64,000 nt of DNA from contig NZ_JACHEM010000004.1 of assembly GCF_014207445.1 (NCBI RefSeq), forward strand, positions 186,001 to 250,000. Direction: 5' to 3'. Of this stretch, positions 42,962 to 52,330 are shown in pieces. Position numbers and translations under genes: made by a program. Under the pieces are notes generated by a model, which made no database searches, was not told the origin of the DNA, and was given only the letters and a program-made list of their open reading frames with translations. The stretch comes from Streptomyces candidus. Lineage in GTDB: Bacteria; Actinomycetota; Actinomycetes; Streptomycetales; Streptomycetaceae. The stretch's first letter is position 1. Every line of letters begins with the position of its first letter.

Positions 42962-43477
42962 TCAGCGTTCGACGGGGCGCACGGCCAGGGAGGTCGTCGA
43001 CAGGGCCGACTCCACCCACACCTCGGCGCCCCGCGCCACCGGCGTCTCGCTCTTCGCCGCGTACTTCACCGGCTGTCCGCCGAGGTGGACGAGCACCTCG
43101 CCGTACCCCCCGGCCGGGATGGCCGTGACGACCGAGCCCGAGCTTCCGACCAGGTCCGAACCGCGCGGTGTCGCGTCGGTCTGGTCCCGCATCAGGGCCC
43201 GGCTGAACTTCCACGTCAGCCAGGCAGCACCGGCCCCCGCGACGACGCCGACCCCCGTGGCGGCGGCGGCACCGAGGCCGGTGGTGCCCAGCGTGATCGC
43301 GCCGCCGAAGCCGAGCATCGCCGTGAATCCCGCGATGACCGGCAGCGAGAGCCACCCGTCGAACAGTCCCTCCATGGCGGAAAAACCGTCGAACAGGCTC
43401 TCCAGCAGCCCGTCGAAGACCAACGCGAAGAGCAGCAGGGCAATGCCCGCGATGCCGAGACCGAGAAACAGTGTCAT
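42962..43477 (-). CDS. NfeD-like membrane protein, flotillin partner
   Basis: A 171-residue protein with about four membrane segments (residues 1-90), containing the acidic repeat-like loop FDGLLESLFDGFSAMEGLFDG. A C-terminal OB-fold (NfeD) domain follows: SDLVGSSGSVVTAIPAGGYGEVLV and VARGAEVWVES. Short NfeD proteins accompany flotillins. The ATG at 43477 has AAGGAG upstream. Confidence 0.88.
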   Translation of the reverse strand: MTLFLGLGIAGIALLLFALVFDGLLESLFDGFSAMEGLFDGWLSLPVIAGFTAMLGFGGAITLGTTGLGAAAATGVGVVAGAGAAWLTWKFSRALMRDQTDATPRGSDLVGSSGSVVTAIPAGGYGEVLVHLGGQPVKYAAKSETPVARGAEVWVESALSTTSLAVRPVER

Positions 43478-43682
43478 GCGTGCTCCTTCCCTCCGTACGC
43501 GCCGATCCGTTGACGTGACCGAAGCGTCGCACGAAGCACTGACATTCGACATTGCCTGGTACCGGCAGTCTTTACACGTTCTTGATGCCGGGCGCCGAGC
43601 GGTGGACGATCAAGGTGCGGAGCGCCCCGAGGGCCGTCGGCGCACCAGCGACGACGCCCCTCGGCAGGCACGCGGTTCCTGT

Positions 43683-46298
43683 TCAGTTCCCCAGTACGGG
43701 CAGCAGTTCCGGAAGATGCCCGTCCGAGGCGTGCGCCGCCGCCACTCTCTCCTGCGGCACCTCCTCGTACAGCGTCGTCCGGGGCCGTGCGGGCCGGCCC
43801 GCGGCCTCGGCGATGGCGACGAGGTCCTGGACGGAGCGGTACGAGCCGTAGCTGGACCCGGCCATCCGGGAGATGGTCTCCTCCATCAGCGTGCCGCCGA
43901 GGTCGTTGGCCCCCGAGCGCAGCATCTCCGCCGCGCCCTCCGCGCCGAGCTTCACCCAGCTGGTCTGGATGTTGGTGATGTGCGGGTGGAGGAGCAGGCG
44001 GGCCATGGCGGTGACGGCCCGGTTGTCGCGGACGGTCGGCCCGGGGCGGGCGATGCCGGCGAGGTAGACGGGCGCGTTGGTGTGGATGAAGGGAAGCGTC
44101 ACGAACTCGGTGAAGCCTCCGGTCTCCTGCTGGACGCGGGCCAGTGTCCGGAAGTGGCCGAGCCAGTGCCGGGGCTGGTCGACGTGCCCGTACATCATCG
44201 TGGACGACGACCGCAGCCCCACCTCGTGGGCGGTTTTGACGACCTCGATCCACTCGGCGGTCGGCAGCTTGCCCTTGGTGAGGATCCACCGCACCTCGTC
44301 GTCGAGGATCTCCGCGGCGGTGCCGGGAATCGACCCGAGGCCGGCCTCCTTGGCGGCGGTCAGCCACTCGCGGAAGGACAGCCCGGTCCTGGTGGCCCCG
44401 TTGACGACCTCCATCGGCGAGAACGCGTGCACGTGCATGTCCGGCACACGGTCCTTGACGGCCTTCGCGATGTCGAAGTACGCGGTGCCGGGCAGGTCCG
44501 GGTGGATGCCGCCCTGCATGCAGACCTCGACCGCGCCGACGTCCCACGCCTGCGCGGCCCGGTCGGCGACCTGGTCGAGGGAGAGCGTGTACGCGTCGGC
44601 GTCGGTGCGGCGCTGCGCGAAGGCACAGAAACGGCACCCGGTGTAGCAGACGTTGGTGAAGTTGATGTTCCTGGTGACGATGTACGTGACGTCGTCACCG
44701 ACCACGTCGCGCCGCAGGGTGTCCGCCATCCGGCACAGCTCGTCGAGCGCGGGCCCGTCGGCGTGCAGGAGGGTGAGCGCCTGGGCGTCCGTCAGCTTCG
44801 TGGGATCGGCGGCCGCCTGGGAGAGCGCCGTCTTCACCTCGCCGTCGATGCGGCTGACGTCGCCGGTGAGCCGCGAGGGCACCATGCCGGGTTCTGCGGC
44901 CTCGCGCAGGGCCTCCCAGTCGCCGTACACCGCGTCGAAGTCGTCGCGCCGGTCGCCGGTGCGGCCCTCGGTGTCGATGGTGCGGTGCAGGTCGGTGCGG
45001 CCCGCGGCGGTGAACGCCTCGTCGGGCTCCTGCCAGGGCAGGCCCGAGGGGCGGACGTCCGGCCGGGCGAGTCCGGTACCGGGGTCGGCGAGGGCGGAGA
45101 CGTGGGGAATCAGCCGCGGGTCGAGCCAGGGCTCGCCGCGCTGGACGAACTCCGGGTAGATGGTGAGGCGTTCGCGCAGCTCGAAGCCGGACTCAAGGGT
45201 GCGCTCGGCGAGTTGGTCGATGTGCGGCCAGGGGCGCTCGGGGTTGACGTGGTCGGGGGTCAGCGGGGACACGCCGCCCCAGTCGTCGATGCCCGCGCCG
45301 ATGATCAGTGCGTACTCGTCGTCGACGAGGTTCGGGGGCGCCTGGATGCGGGCGGCGGGCCCCAGGACGTGCCGGGCGACGGCGATGGCCGCGGCCAGCT
45401 CCTCCAGCTCCGCGTCCGGCATCCTGCCCATCGCCGTGTCCGGCTTGGCACGGAAGTTCTGCACGATGACTTCCTGGATGCCCTGGTAGGCGCGGGCCGT
45501 CCTGCGCAGGGCGAAGAGGGAGTCGGCGCGCTCCTCGTAGTCCTCGCCGATGCCGATGAGGATGCCGGTGGTGAAGGGGACGTTGGAGCGCCCGGCGTCT
45601 TCGAGGGCACGCAGCCGGACGGCGGGCTCCTTGTCCGGGGAGCCGTGGTGCGGGCCGCCGGGCTCGGACCACAGCCGGTTCGCGGTGGTCTCCAGCATCA
45701 TCCCCATGGACGGCGCGACGGGCTTGAGCCGCTGGAGCTCCGTCCACGTCATGACGCCCGGGTTGAGGTGCGGCAGGAGCCCGGTCTCCTCCAGTACCCG
45801 GATCGCCATGGCCCGTACGTACGCGAGGGTGTCGTCGTACCCTTCGGCCTCCAGCCACTCGCGCGCCTCGGGCCACCGTTCCTCGGGCCGGTCGCCGAGC
45901 GTGAACAGGGCTTCCTTGCAGCCCATTTCGGCTCCGGCGCGGGCGATGTCGAGGACCTCGTCCGGGGAGAGGTACATGCCGTGACCGGCGCGGCGCAGTT
46001 TGCCGGGGACGGTGACGAAGGTGCAGTAGTGGCACTTGTCGCGGCACAGCCGCGTCAGCGGGATGAAGACCTTCTTGGAGTACGTGATGATTCCGGGCCG
46101 TCCCACCGCCTGGAGTCCCGCGTCCCGCACCCGCGCCGCGGACGCACACAGATCGGTGAGGTTCTCGCCGCGCGCCTGGAGGAGCACGGCCGCCTCCGTG
46201 ACGTCGAGGGCCACCCCGTCCCGGGCGCGTCTGAGGGCCCGGCGCATGGCGTTCTCCGTCGGACCTTGGCGGGCGGGCTGCGCTGCGGAGCTGGTCAT
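43683..46298 (-). CDS. fbiC: 7,8-didemethyl-8-hydroxy-5-deazariboflavin (FO) synthase
   Basis: An 871-residue fused CofG-CofH enzyme making FO, the chromophore of coenzyme F420, from tyrosine and the flavin precursor 5-amino-6-ribitylaminouracil. Each half carries a radical-SAM cluster: CRDKCHYC (about residue 82, CofG) and CYTGCRFC (about 551, CofH). The CofG half also shows [12 protein letters not shown] and [14 protein letters not shown]. Length matches actinobacterial FbiC. An F420-type oxidoreductase gene lies near, at 47027. The start at 46298 has only a weak ribosome site. Confidence 0.96.
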   Translation of the reverse strand: MTSSAAQPARQGPTENAMRRALRRARDGVALDVTEAAVLLQARGENLTDLCASAARVRDAGLQAVGRPGIITYSKKVFIPLTRLCRDKCHYCTFVTVPGKLRRAGHGMYLSPDEVLDIARAGAEMGCKEALFTLGDRPEERWPEAREWLEAEGYDDTLAYVRAMAIRVLEETGLLPHLNPGVMTWTELQRLKPVAPSMGMMLETTANRLWSEPGGPHHGSPDKEPAVRLRALEDAGRSNVPFTTGILIGIGEDYEERADSLFALRRTARAYQGIQEVIVQNFRAKPDTAMGRMPDAELEELAAAIAVARHVLGPAARIQAPPNLVDDEYALIIGAGIDDWGGVSPLTPDHVNPERPWPHIDQLAERTLESGFELRERLTIYPEFVQRGEPWLDPRLIPHVSALADPGTGLARPDVRPSGLPWQEPDEAFTAAGRTDLHRTIDTEGRTGDRRDDFDAVYGDWEALREAAEPGMVPSRLTGDVSRIDGEVKTALSQAAADPTKLTDAQALTLLHADGPALDELCRMADTLRRDVVGDDVTYIVTRNINFTNVCYTGCRFCAFAQRRTDADAYTLSLDQVADRAAQAWDVGAVEVCMQGGIHPDLPGTAYFDIAKAVKDRVPDMHVHAFSPMEVVNGATRTGLSFREWLTAAKEAGLGSIPGTAAEILDDEVRWILTKGKLPTAEWIEVVKTAHEVGLRSSSTMMYGHVDQPRHWLGHFRTLARVQQETGGFTEFVTLPFIHTNAPVYLAGIARPGPTVRDNRAVTAMARLLLHPHITNIQTSWVKLGAEGAAEMLRSGANDLGGTLMEETISRMAGSSYGSYRSVQDLVAIAEAAGRPARPRTTLYEEVPQERVAAAHASDGHLPELLPVLGN

Positions 46299-46386
46299 CC
46301 CCCGAGGATACGTTCGACGTGCACGTGACGTTCGGGGTGCGGGGGCGTTAGACGCAGCACACCCTCCGACTCCCCTGGAGACCCGT

Positions 46387-46851
46387 ATGTCGCGCCGTTT
46401 CGCAGCCGTCGCCCTGCCCCTGCTCGCCGTGCTGGGCACGGCGGCGCCCGCCCAGGCGGGTCCCGAACCGCACACCGGGGACCGGCTCACCCTCACCGTC
46501 GCCGGGACCGGCTTCCCCGGGACCGAGGGCACGTACGAGCTGACCTGCCACCCGACCGGCGGCAGTCACCCCGAGGCGCAGCTCGCCTGCGACCACCTGG
46601 ACGCGGTAACGGTGTACGGAAAGGACCCGTTCGCCCCGGTCGCGGCGGACGCGCTCTGCACCCACCAGTACGGCGGCCCGGCGACCGCCCGCCTCACGGG
46701 GACATGGGCCGGGCGCCCGGTGGACGCGGCGTACAACCGTACGAACGGGTGCGAGATCTCCCGGTGGGACGCCATGGTCCCGCTCCTGCCGGACACGCGG
46801 GGGGTGCCCACGAAGCCCAAGTCGCCGTACCGGGACGCGGCGCAGCCGTAG
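46387..46851 (+). CDS. Subtilisin-inhibitor-like (SSI family) secreted protein
   Basis: A 154-residue protein. The signal peptide [17 protein letters not shown] ends at APAQAG (about residue 24). Four Cys in [22 protein letters not shown] and NGCEI match the two disulfides of Streptomyces subtilisin inhibitors. The usual C-P-(M/K)-x reactive loop is C-T-H-Q here, so the P1 residue would be His, which is atypical and casts doubt on ordinary subtilisin/trypsin inhibition. The C-terminal tail after CEI is longer than usual. GGAG lies before the ATG. Confidence 0.85.
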   Translation: MSRRFAAVALPLLAVLGTAAPAQAGPEPHTGDRLTLTVAGTGFPGTEGTYELTCHPTGGSHPEAQLACDHLDAVTVYGKDPFAPVAADALCTHQYGGPATARLTGTWAGRPVDAAYNRTNGCEISRWDAMVPLLPDTRGVPTKPKSPYRDAAQP

Positions 46852-47026
46852 GGCGGGGCGAGCGGGGCACTGAGGGGCGGGGCGGCCCCTCGGGCGCGCG
46901 GTTCCCCACGTCCCTGCCGGGCCGCCCGCCGCGGCCCGCTCCCTGACGGCCGTCCCCCGTTCGCCGCGCCCGGGCCCCGGCCCGTACGCCGCGCCCCGAG
47001 CCGAAAGCCGCGACCCCGCCCGGCCG

Positions 47027-47854
47027 CTAGAGGTACGGCGTGTACGTGTCCAGGGCGCGGAGCACTTCCGCCTCTCCCGCCGGCGGCAGCTGGAGCACCA
47101 CTTCCTCGATGCCCAGAGCGGCGTAGTGCTCCAGCTTGCCGGGGCTCGGCAGGACCGCGTACGGCACGATCTGCAGGTCCTTCGGGTCGCGGCCGGCCGC
47201 CACCCACACCTCCCGCAGTGCCGGGATCGCCTCGCCGAGGCCGCGCCCGCCGATCGGCAGCCAGCCGTCCGCGTACGCGGCGATGTCCGCGAAGAGCTTG
47301 GGACCGGCCGCCCCGCCGACCAGCACGCGGGGTGCGCCGCCGACCGGCTTGGGGTGCGCCTCACTGGCCTGTACAGAGGCGAACTCGCCTTCGAAGGCAG
47401 TGGGTTCGGGGCTCCACAGCGCCCGCATGAGGCCCATCCGGTCGCGGGTGAGCGCACGGCGGGTGGTCCAGCTCACGCCGTGGTCGGCGGCTTCCTCCTT
47501 GTTCCAGCCGAAGCCGACGCCGAGCGTGAAGCGTCCGCCGGAGAGGTGGTCGAGGGTGGCGATCTGCTTGGCGAGGTCGATCGGGTCGTGCTGGGCGACG
47601 AGGGTGATCCCGGTGCCGAGGGCCAGCCGCTCGGTCACGGCGGCCGCCTGGCCGAGCGCGACGAACGGGTCCAGTGTCCGCCCGTACTCGCGCGGCAGCT
47701 CGCCGCCCGCCGGGTAGGGGGACTCGCGGCCGACCGGGATGTGGGTGTGTTCGGGCAGGTAGAGCCCGGCGAAGCCGCGCTCCTCCAGTTCCCTGGCGAT
47801 CCGCACGGGCGTGATCGACTCGTCGGTCAGGAAGATCGTGGTGGCGATCCGCAT
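47027..47854 (-). CDS. LLM-class F420-dependent oxidoreductase
   Basis: A 275-residue luciferase-like TIM-barrel enzyme. FAGLYLPEHTHIP (residues about 28-40), LALGTGITLVAQHDPIDLAKQIATLDHLSGGRFTLGVGFGWN (about 75-118) and RVLVGGAAGPKLF are typical of the TIGR03619-type F420 group. It would transfer hydride from F420H2 to an unknown substrate. Proximity to fbiC supports F420 over FMN, though the two genes are not in one operon. Confidence 0.88.
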   Translation of the reverse strand: MRIATTIFLTDESITPVRIARELEERGFAGLYLPEHTHIPVGRESPYPAGGELPREYGRTLDPFVALGQAAAVTERLALGTGITLVAQHDPIDLAKQIATLDHLSGGRFTLGVGFGWNKEEAADHGVSWTTRRALTRDRMGLMRALWSPEPTAFEGEFASVQASEAHPKPVGGAPRVLVGGAAGPKLFADIAAYADGWLPIGGRGLGEAIPALREVWVAAGRDPKDLQIVPYAVLPSPGKLEHYAALGIEEVVLQLPPAGEAEVLRALDTYTPYL

Positions 47855-47964
47855 GCGAACTCCTTCGTCGAGGGCCTGTTGATGATCTCAAGCTAGGGCG
47901 TACGGTGCCGAAAGCCGAGGGGTCGTCCACGCCCCCGGCCGGAACCGGGGAGAGGCGTACCACC

Positions 47965-48318
47965 ATGCTCATGCGCACCAGAACCCTCACGACGCTGCTG
48001 CTCGCGGGCACGCTGACGCTGGGCGCGCCCGCCCTGTCGCTGTCGTCCGCCGCGGCGGCGACCCCGATGGCACGGACGGCCACCGTCGCGGTGGCGGCCT
48101 CGGGCACGTCGGCGACCGGCGCCACCTCCGCCGCGGCTGCCCGAACCCAGGCGCAGGACAGCAGCTCCGCGGTCTCCCTCTCCAAGCCGAAGAAGAAAAA
48201 GAAGAAGAAGGGCTTCGGGATCGGGCTCCTGATCGGGCTGGTCTTCGGCGTGCTCGCCCTGATCGTGCTGGTGCTCGTCATCCTGTGGATGGTTCGCCGC
48301 AACCGCCGCAAGGGCTGA
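47965..48318 (+). CDS. Small secreted/membrane protein with poly-lysine stretch
   Basis: A 117-residue protein. An N-terminal signal peptide (TTLLLAGTLTLGAPALSLSSAAAA) leads to a short Ala/Thr/Ser-rich region, then KPKKKKKKKGFG (about residues 76-87), a membrane segment (GIGLLIGLVFGVLALIVLVLVILW in two blocks, about 88-111) and a basic end (RRNRRKG). It is probably type-I anchored with the Lys run at the outer membrane face. The ATG at 47965 has gagagg upstream. No known family; it may be translated together with the hydrolase gene 18 nt downstream. Confidence 0.72.
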   Translation: MLMRTRTLTTLLLAGTLTLGAPALSLSSAAAATPMARTATVAVAASGTSATGATSAAAARTQAQDSSSAVSLSKPKKKKKKKGFGIGLLIGLVFGVLALIVLVLVILWMVRRNRRKG

Positions 48319-48336
48319 GCCGGGGACGATTCCCCC

Positions 48337-49863
48337 ATGGACGATCCCTCCAGGACGGAACTCTCCGGCCGGGCGGCCCCGACGAGTCGCCGTGCCCTGT
48401 TCACCGCGGGCGCGGCAGCCGCCCTGACCCTCACGCCGGTGCGCTTCGCGCACGCGGCGGGCGGTGGCGGTGGCGGTGGCGGTGGCGAAGGGCCGCTGAC
48501 CCGTACTGTCCGGGGCACGCTGCCGCCCGGCGCACCGGACTTCGTGTACCTGCCCGTCGAAGTACCGCGCGGTATACGCCAGTTGCACGTCTCCTACACG
48601 TACGAGAAACCGTCCGTCCCGCCCGGCACGCTGGGCAACGCCCTGGACATCGGGCTCTTCGACGAGCGTGGCACCGCGTTGGGCGGCCGGGGTTTCCGCG
48701 GCTGGTCGGGCGGTGCGCGCACCGAGTTCTTCGTACGGGGCGACGCGGCGGCCCCCGGTTACCTGCCGGGGCCCGTCCGCCCCGGCACCTGGCACATCGC
48801 GCTGGCCCCGTACACGGTGGCCCCGCAGGGTCTGCCGTACACCGTGACGATCACCCTCACGCCCGGTCCGGCCGCTGCCACGCCTCGCCCGGTGTACCCG
48901 CCGGACCGTCTCGCGGGCCGGGGCCGCGCCTGGTACCGGGGCGACTGCCACCTCCACTCGGTCCACTCGGACGGCCGCCGCACACCCGCCGAGATCGCGG
49001 CCCTGGCCCGGTCGGCGGGCCTGGACTTCATCGCCACGACCGAGCACAACACCTCGTCCTCGCACGCCCATTGGGGAGATGCGCCGGATGATCTGCTCGT
49101 GCTGACCGGTGAGGAGATCACCACCCGCAACGGTCACGTCCTGGCCCTGGGAACGGCTCCCGGTACGCACACCGACTGGCGCTACCGGGCCCGCGAGGGC
49201 CGCTTCCCGCGGTTCGCCCGGGAGATCCGCCGCGCGGGCGGCCTGGTCGTACCGGCCCATCCGTACGCCACCTGTCTGGGCTGTGCCTGGCAGTTCGGCT
49301 TCGCGGACGCCGACGCGGTGGAGGTGTGGAACGGTCCGTTCACCCCGGACGACGAGGTGGCCCTCCAGGCCTGGGACAAGTCCCTCGTCGGCGGCGGCCG
49401 TTGGCTTCCCGCGATGGGCAGCAGCGACGCCCACCGCGACCCCGACCGGATCGGGCACCCGCAGACCGTCGTACTGGCCGACGCGCTCTCCCGCGAGGCG
49501 ATCCTCGCCGGTCTGCGCTCCGGCCGTTCGTACGTCACGGAGTCCTCGGCGCTCTCACTCACCCTGACTGTCAGCGACTCGCGGGGCCGCACCGCCACGC
49601 TGGGCGGGCGGCTCGCCGCACCGCGGGCCGCACCGGTCACGGTCCGCCTGACGGTCGAGGGGGCCGCTCCCAGCTGCACGACCCACCTGGTCACCGACCA
49701 GGGCACGGTCCGCAGCGGGCCGGCCGGCGGGACCGAGTGGACGACCACGCCCTCGTACGCCTCCTACGTACGGGCGGAGGTCCGCCACCCGGCCACCGCG
49801 GCGGGGCTGCCGGGGCCGCCGGCCGCGTTCAGCAATCCGGTGTTCCTGCGCAGCCTGGCGTAG
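48337..49863 (+). CDS. Tat-exported CehA/McbA-type PHP metallohydrolase
   Basis: A 508-residue protein. A twin-arginine signal (SRRALFTAGAAAALTLTP, residues about 17-34) precedes a Gly run, a beta-rich domain (about 55-190) and the PHP domain. The metal ligands appear as GDCHLHSVHSDG (about 203-214), TTEHN, TGEEIT, PAHPY and GSSDAHRD. The family includes phosphoesterases and the CehA carbaryl hydrolase; the substrate here is unknown. The Gly9 stretch after the signal is unusual. It follows the poly-Lys protein gene by 18 nt. Confidence 0.88.
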   Translation: MDDPSRTELSGRAAPTSRRALFTAGAAAALTLTPVRFAHAAGGGGGGGGGEGPLTRTVRGTLPPGAPDFVYLPVEVPRGIRQLHVSYTYEKPSVPPGTLGNALDIGLFDERGTALGGRGFRGWSGGARTEFFVRGDAAAPGYLPGPVRPGTWHIALAPYTVAPQGLPYTVTITLTPGPAAATPRPVYPPDRLAGRGRAWYRGDCHLHSVHSDGRRTPAEIAALARSAGLDFIATTEHNTSSSHAHWGDAPDDLLVLTGEEITTRNGHVLALGTAPGTHTDWRYRAREGRFPRFAREIRRAGGLVVPAHPYATCLGCAWQFGFADADAVEVWNGPFTPDDEVALQAWDKSLVGGGRWLPAMGSSDAHRDPDRIGHPQTVVLADALSREAILAGLRSGRSYVTESSALSLTLTVSDSRGRTATLGGRLAAPRAAPVTVRLTVEGAAPSCTTHLVTDQGTVRSGPAGGTEWTTTPSYASYVRAEVRHPATAAGLPGPPAAFSNPVFLRSLA

Positions 49864-49915
49864 GCACCGGCCCGGACCGCACCGCTCACCTGCGAGAGGT
49901 TCCCGCCGGGGCCGT

Positions 49916-51538
49916 TCAGTCCTGCACGACCAGCGCCGGGGTGTCCTTCGTCAGCACCTCGCCCCGGAAGAAGGCCGGGCTGCGGCGCTGCATCACCAGC
50001 ATGACCACCACGCCGACGAGCAGCAGTCCGACGCCGATCACGAAGACCGAGCCGACGCCGAACACGGACGAGCCGCTGCCGTACGCCGGGTCCCACATGT
50101 CGTACAGCGTCTTGCAGAACACGGCGGCCAGCAGGACTCCGCCGAGCACCGGGAAGACGCCCTTGAAGAACGCGTCGCGCACGGAGGCGGTGAGTTCGCG
50201 GCGGAAGTACCAGGCGCAGGCGAAGGAGGTCAGCGCGTAGTAGAAGCAGATCATGAGGCCGAGCGCGTAGATGGTGTCGAGGAGGACGTTCTCGCTGACC
50301 AGCGTCATGACCGTGTAGAAGAGGCCGGTCGCCACGCCCGCGTGGACGGTCGCGCGGCCGGGGCTCTTGAAGCGGGGGTTCACACGGGCGTACGACGCGG
50401 GCAGGGCCTCGTACGCGGACATGGCGAGGACCGTGCGGGCGACCGGGATAAACGTCGTCTGGAGGCTGGCGGTGGCGGAGGCGACCACGGCGACGAAGAG
50501 CAGGATGCCGAGGAAGGGGCCCATGACGGGTCCGGCGAGGGCCGCGAAGACGTTGTCGGAGGTCTCCGGGTTGCCGAGCCCGAGGCCCTTGTCGCCGGTT
50601 CCGACGGCCATCTGCACGGCGACGGCGGTGGCGAGGTACGAGCCGACCAGGACGACCATGGCGATCAGGGCGGCGCGGCCGGGGGTCTTCTCGCTGCCGG
50701 TGGTCTCCTCGTTGGCGGTCAGGCAGGCGTCCCAGCCCCAGTACATGAAGATCGAGAGGGAGAGGCCCGCGGTGAAGGCGGCGAAGGAGCCCACCGAGAA
50801 GGGGTTGAACCACGACCAGGAGAAGTCGACGGCGCCCGCGAACTCGGGCAGCCCGCCGCCGGCCTTGCTGAGCGCCATCCCGACGAACAGCGCGAGGACG
50901 ACGAGCTGGAGGCCGACCAGGGCGTACTGGACGCCCTTGGTGGCGGTCATCCCCCGGTAGCTGACCAGGGTCGCCAGGGCGATCAGGGCGAGGCAGGTGA
51001 GGATGTGGACGGGTTTGCTGTCGTCGAGGGCGGTGATCGCCGCACTGCCGGTGAGCTCGCCCGCGAGGAGCCAGAAGTACGAGGTGGCGACGCCCGCGAG
51101 GTTCGACAGCACGATGATCGTGGCGACCACCAGGCCCCAGCCGCACATCCAGCCCAGGCGCGGCCCGAAGGCCTTCACCGTCCAGGTGAAGGAGGTGCCG
51201 CAGTCCGGCATCACCTTGTTGAGCTCGCGGTACGCGAAGGCCACCAGGAGCATCGGCAGGAACCCGGCGAGGAAGATCGCCGGCATCTGGAGGCCGACCT
51301 CACCGGCCGTGGGGCCGAGGGTCGAGGTCAGGCAGTAGACGGGGGCGACGGTGGAGACACCGATGACGGCGCTGCCGACGAGGCCGACGGAGTTTCCGCC
51401 GAGCCCCTTGCCGCGTACGCCGTCGTGGCCGTCGCGGGCCCCGCCGGAAGAACGGTCGCCCGAGACGCGAGGGCCCGCCCCCTCTGGGACGCCCCTTACC
51501 GCATCTCCGGCCTGCGGGTTCGTTTCCACCTGAGTCAT
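49916..51538 (-). CDS. APC-superfamily amino-acid permease
   Basis: A 540-residue transporter with about 12-14 membrane segments. GLGGNSVGLVGSAVIGVSTVAPVY (helix 1, residues about 45-68) has the unwound-helix Gly/Ser pattern of APC permeases, and MYWGWDACLTANEETTGSEKTPGRA (about 268-292) is the conserved loop. The ATG at 51538 is preceded by TAACGT 7 nt upstream, so it may be leaderless; an in-frame GTG at 51568 is an alternative. Substrate unknown. It is convergent with the PHP hydrolase gene. Confidence 0.88.
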   Translation of the reverse strand: MTQVETNPQAGDAVRGVPEGAGPRVSGDRSSGGARDGHDGVRGKGLGGNSVGLVGSAVIGVSTVAPVYCLTSTLGPTAGEVGLQMPAIFLAGFLPMLLVAFAYRELNKVMPDCGTSFTWTVKAFGPRLGWMCGWGLVVATIIVLSNLAGVATSYFWLLAGELTGSAAITALDDSKPVHILTCLALIALATLVSYRGMTATKGVQYALVGLQLVVLALFVGMALSKAGGGLPEFAGAVDFSWSWFNPFSVGSFAAFTAGLSLSIFMYWGWDACLTANEETTGSEKTPGRAALIAMVVLVGSYLATAVAVQMAVGTGDKGLGLGNPETSDNVFAALAGPVMGPFLGILLFVAVVASATASLQTTFIPVARTVLAMSAYEALPASYARVNPRFKSPGRATVHAGVATGLFYTVMTLVSENVLLDTIYALGLMICFYYALTSFACAWYFRRELTASVRDAFFKGVFPVLGGVLLAAVFCKTLYDMWDPAYGSGSSVFGVGSVFVIGVGLLLVGVVVMLVMQRRSPAFFRGEVLTKDTPALVVQD

Positions 51539-51542
51539 GAAC

Positions 51543-51559
51543 AGGACGTTAAGTCCTGC
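51543..51559. promoter_or_regulatory. Dyad CAGGAC-GTTAA-GTCCTG at the permease start
   Basis: A perfect 6-5-6 inverted repeat covers the predicted -10 of the permease gene, 5 nt upstream of its start codon. It is well placed for repression. Confidence 0.5.
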
Positions 51560-51773
51560 GGTTTCCACATACGGAGGACCAAGCTCCGGTACGCCAACCT
51601 TGCCTTGGCGGGGTCAAACCACCCAACGATCAAGGAACTTGAGACGCATATCGGAAGTACACCTTGCGAATACAGAGGAACACGACTTCCCCCTGAATGC
51701 GCAAACCGCAGGTCCGTCCGTTTTGTCCGGGTTCAAAATTTTCCCGTCGCCGATCCGGCCGCCGTGCGGCCGA
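51560..51773. other. AT-richer intergenic region between permease and YkvA genes
   Basis: About 215 nt with clearly lower GC than the neighbours and no gene-like frame. It probably contains the permease promoter. Near the right end, GGCCGC-CGT-GCGGCC (51757-51771) is a possible terminator for the YkvA gene. Confidence 0.4.
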
Positions 51774-52124
51774 TCAGTACTTGACCCCGCGCACCTCCCG
51801 CCCCCGGGCGTCCTGCTCCCACGCGGGCAGCTCGTCGTGGCGCCGCGTGATGCCGGCCTTGTCAGCCGCCGCGTACAGGGACCGCAGGGCGATCATCATC
51901 ACGCCGATGTCGTCCAGCAGGACCGGATCGGGCAACAGGTCCACCGGGCTGATCAGATAGGCCACGGCGCCCCAGAACAGGAACTTGTTCTCCACCGGAA
52001 CCCCGGCATCGGTAAGCAGCTTCCGCGCCTTCACCATCTTGACCAGCAGGATCACGGCGACCACGACCATCGCGAGGACCGCGAGGCCCACCACGACCAG
52101 CAGAACGATCGTCCCGTCACTCAT
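51774..52124 (-). CDS. YkvA (DUF1232) family membrane protein
   Basis: A 116-residue protein. One long membrane segment (residues 6-28) is followed by the DUF1232 core WGAVAYLISPVDLLPDPVLLDDIGV (about 50-74), with the conserved SPVDLLPD motif. Function unknown; the family is often linked to small membrane functions. GAGGAG lies before the ATG at 52124. Confidence 0.9.
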   Translation of the reverse strand: MSDGTIVLLVVVGLAVLAMVVVAVILLVKMVKARKLLTDAGVPVENKFLFWGAVAYLISPVDLLPDPVLLDDIGVMMIALRSLYAAADKAGITRRHDELPAWEQDARGREVRGVKY

Positions 52125-52330
52125 GCGCTCACTCCTCGTACCGCCGCCCGTCGGACGTCCCCTTCCGTGTACCCGGATGCGACCGTTCCGCGCACCCGCC
52201 ACCGGAAGGTTCACCCGCCGCCCGGGGGCCACCCACTTTTTTGTGCGTACTTGAGGAAGCCCCGCGCGGCCACGAGGCTGGGAGCAGCCCACTCGGGCGC
52301 ACCCCAACACACCTCAGCAAAGGGACCCCC

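Noticed and set aside
42906..46328. Very long rightward frame antisense to NfeD-like gene and fbiC
   Set aside because: High-GC shadow frame; fbiC and the NfeD-like protein are certain on the other strand.
48457..48490. Gly-run in the PHP hydrolase as a frameshift artefact
   Set aside because: The frame stays open and coherent on both sides of the Gly stretch.
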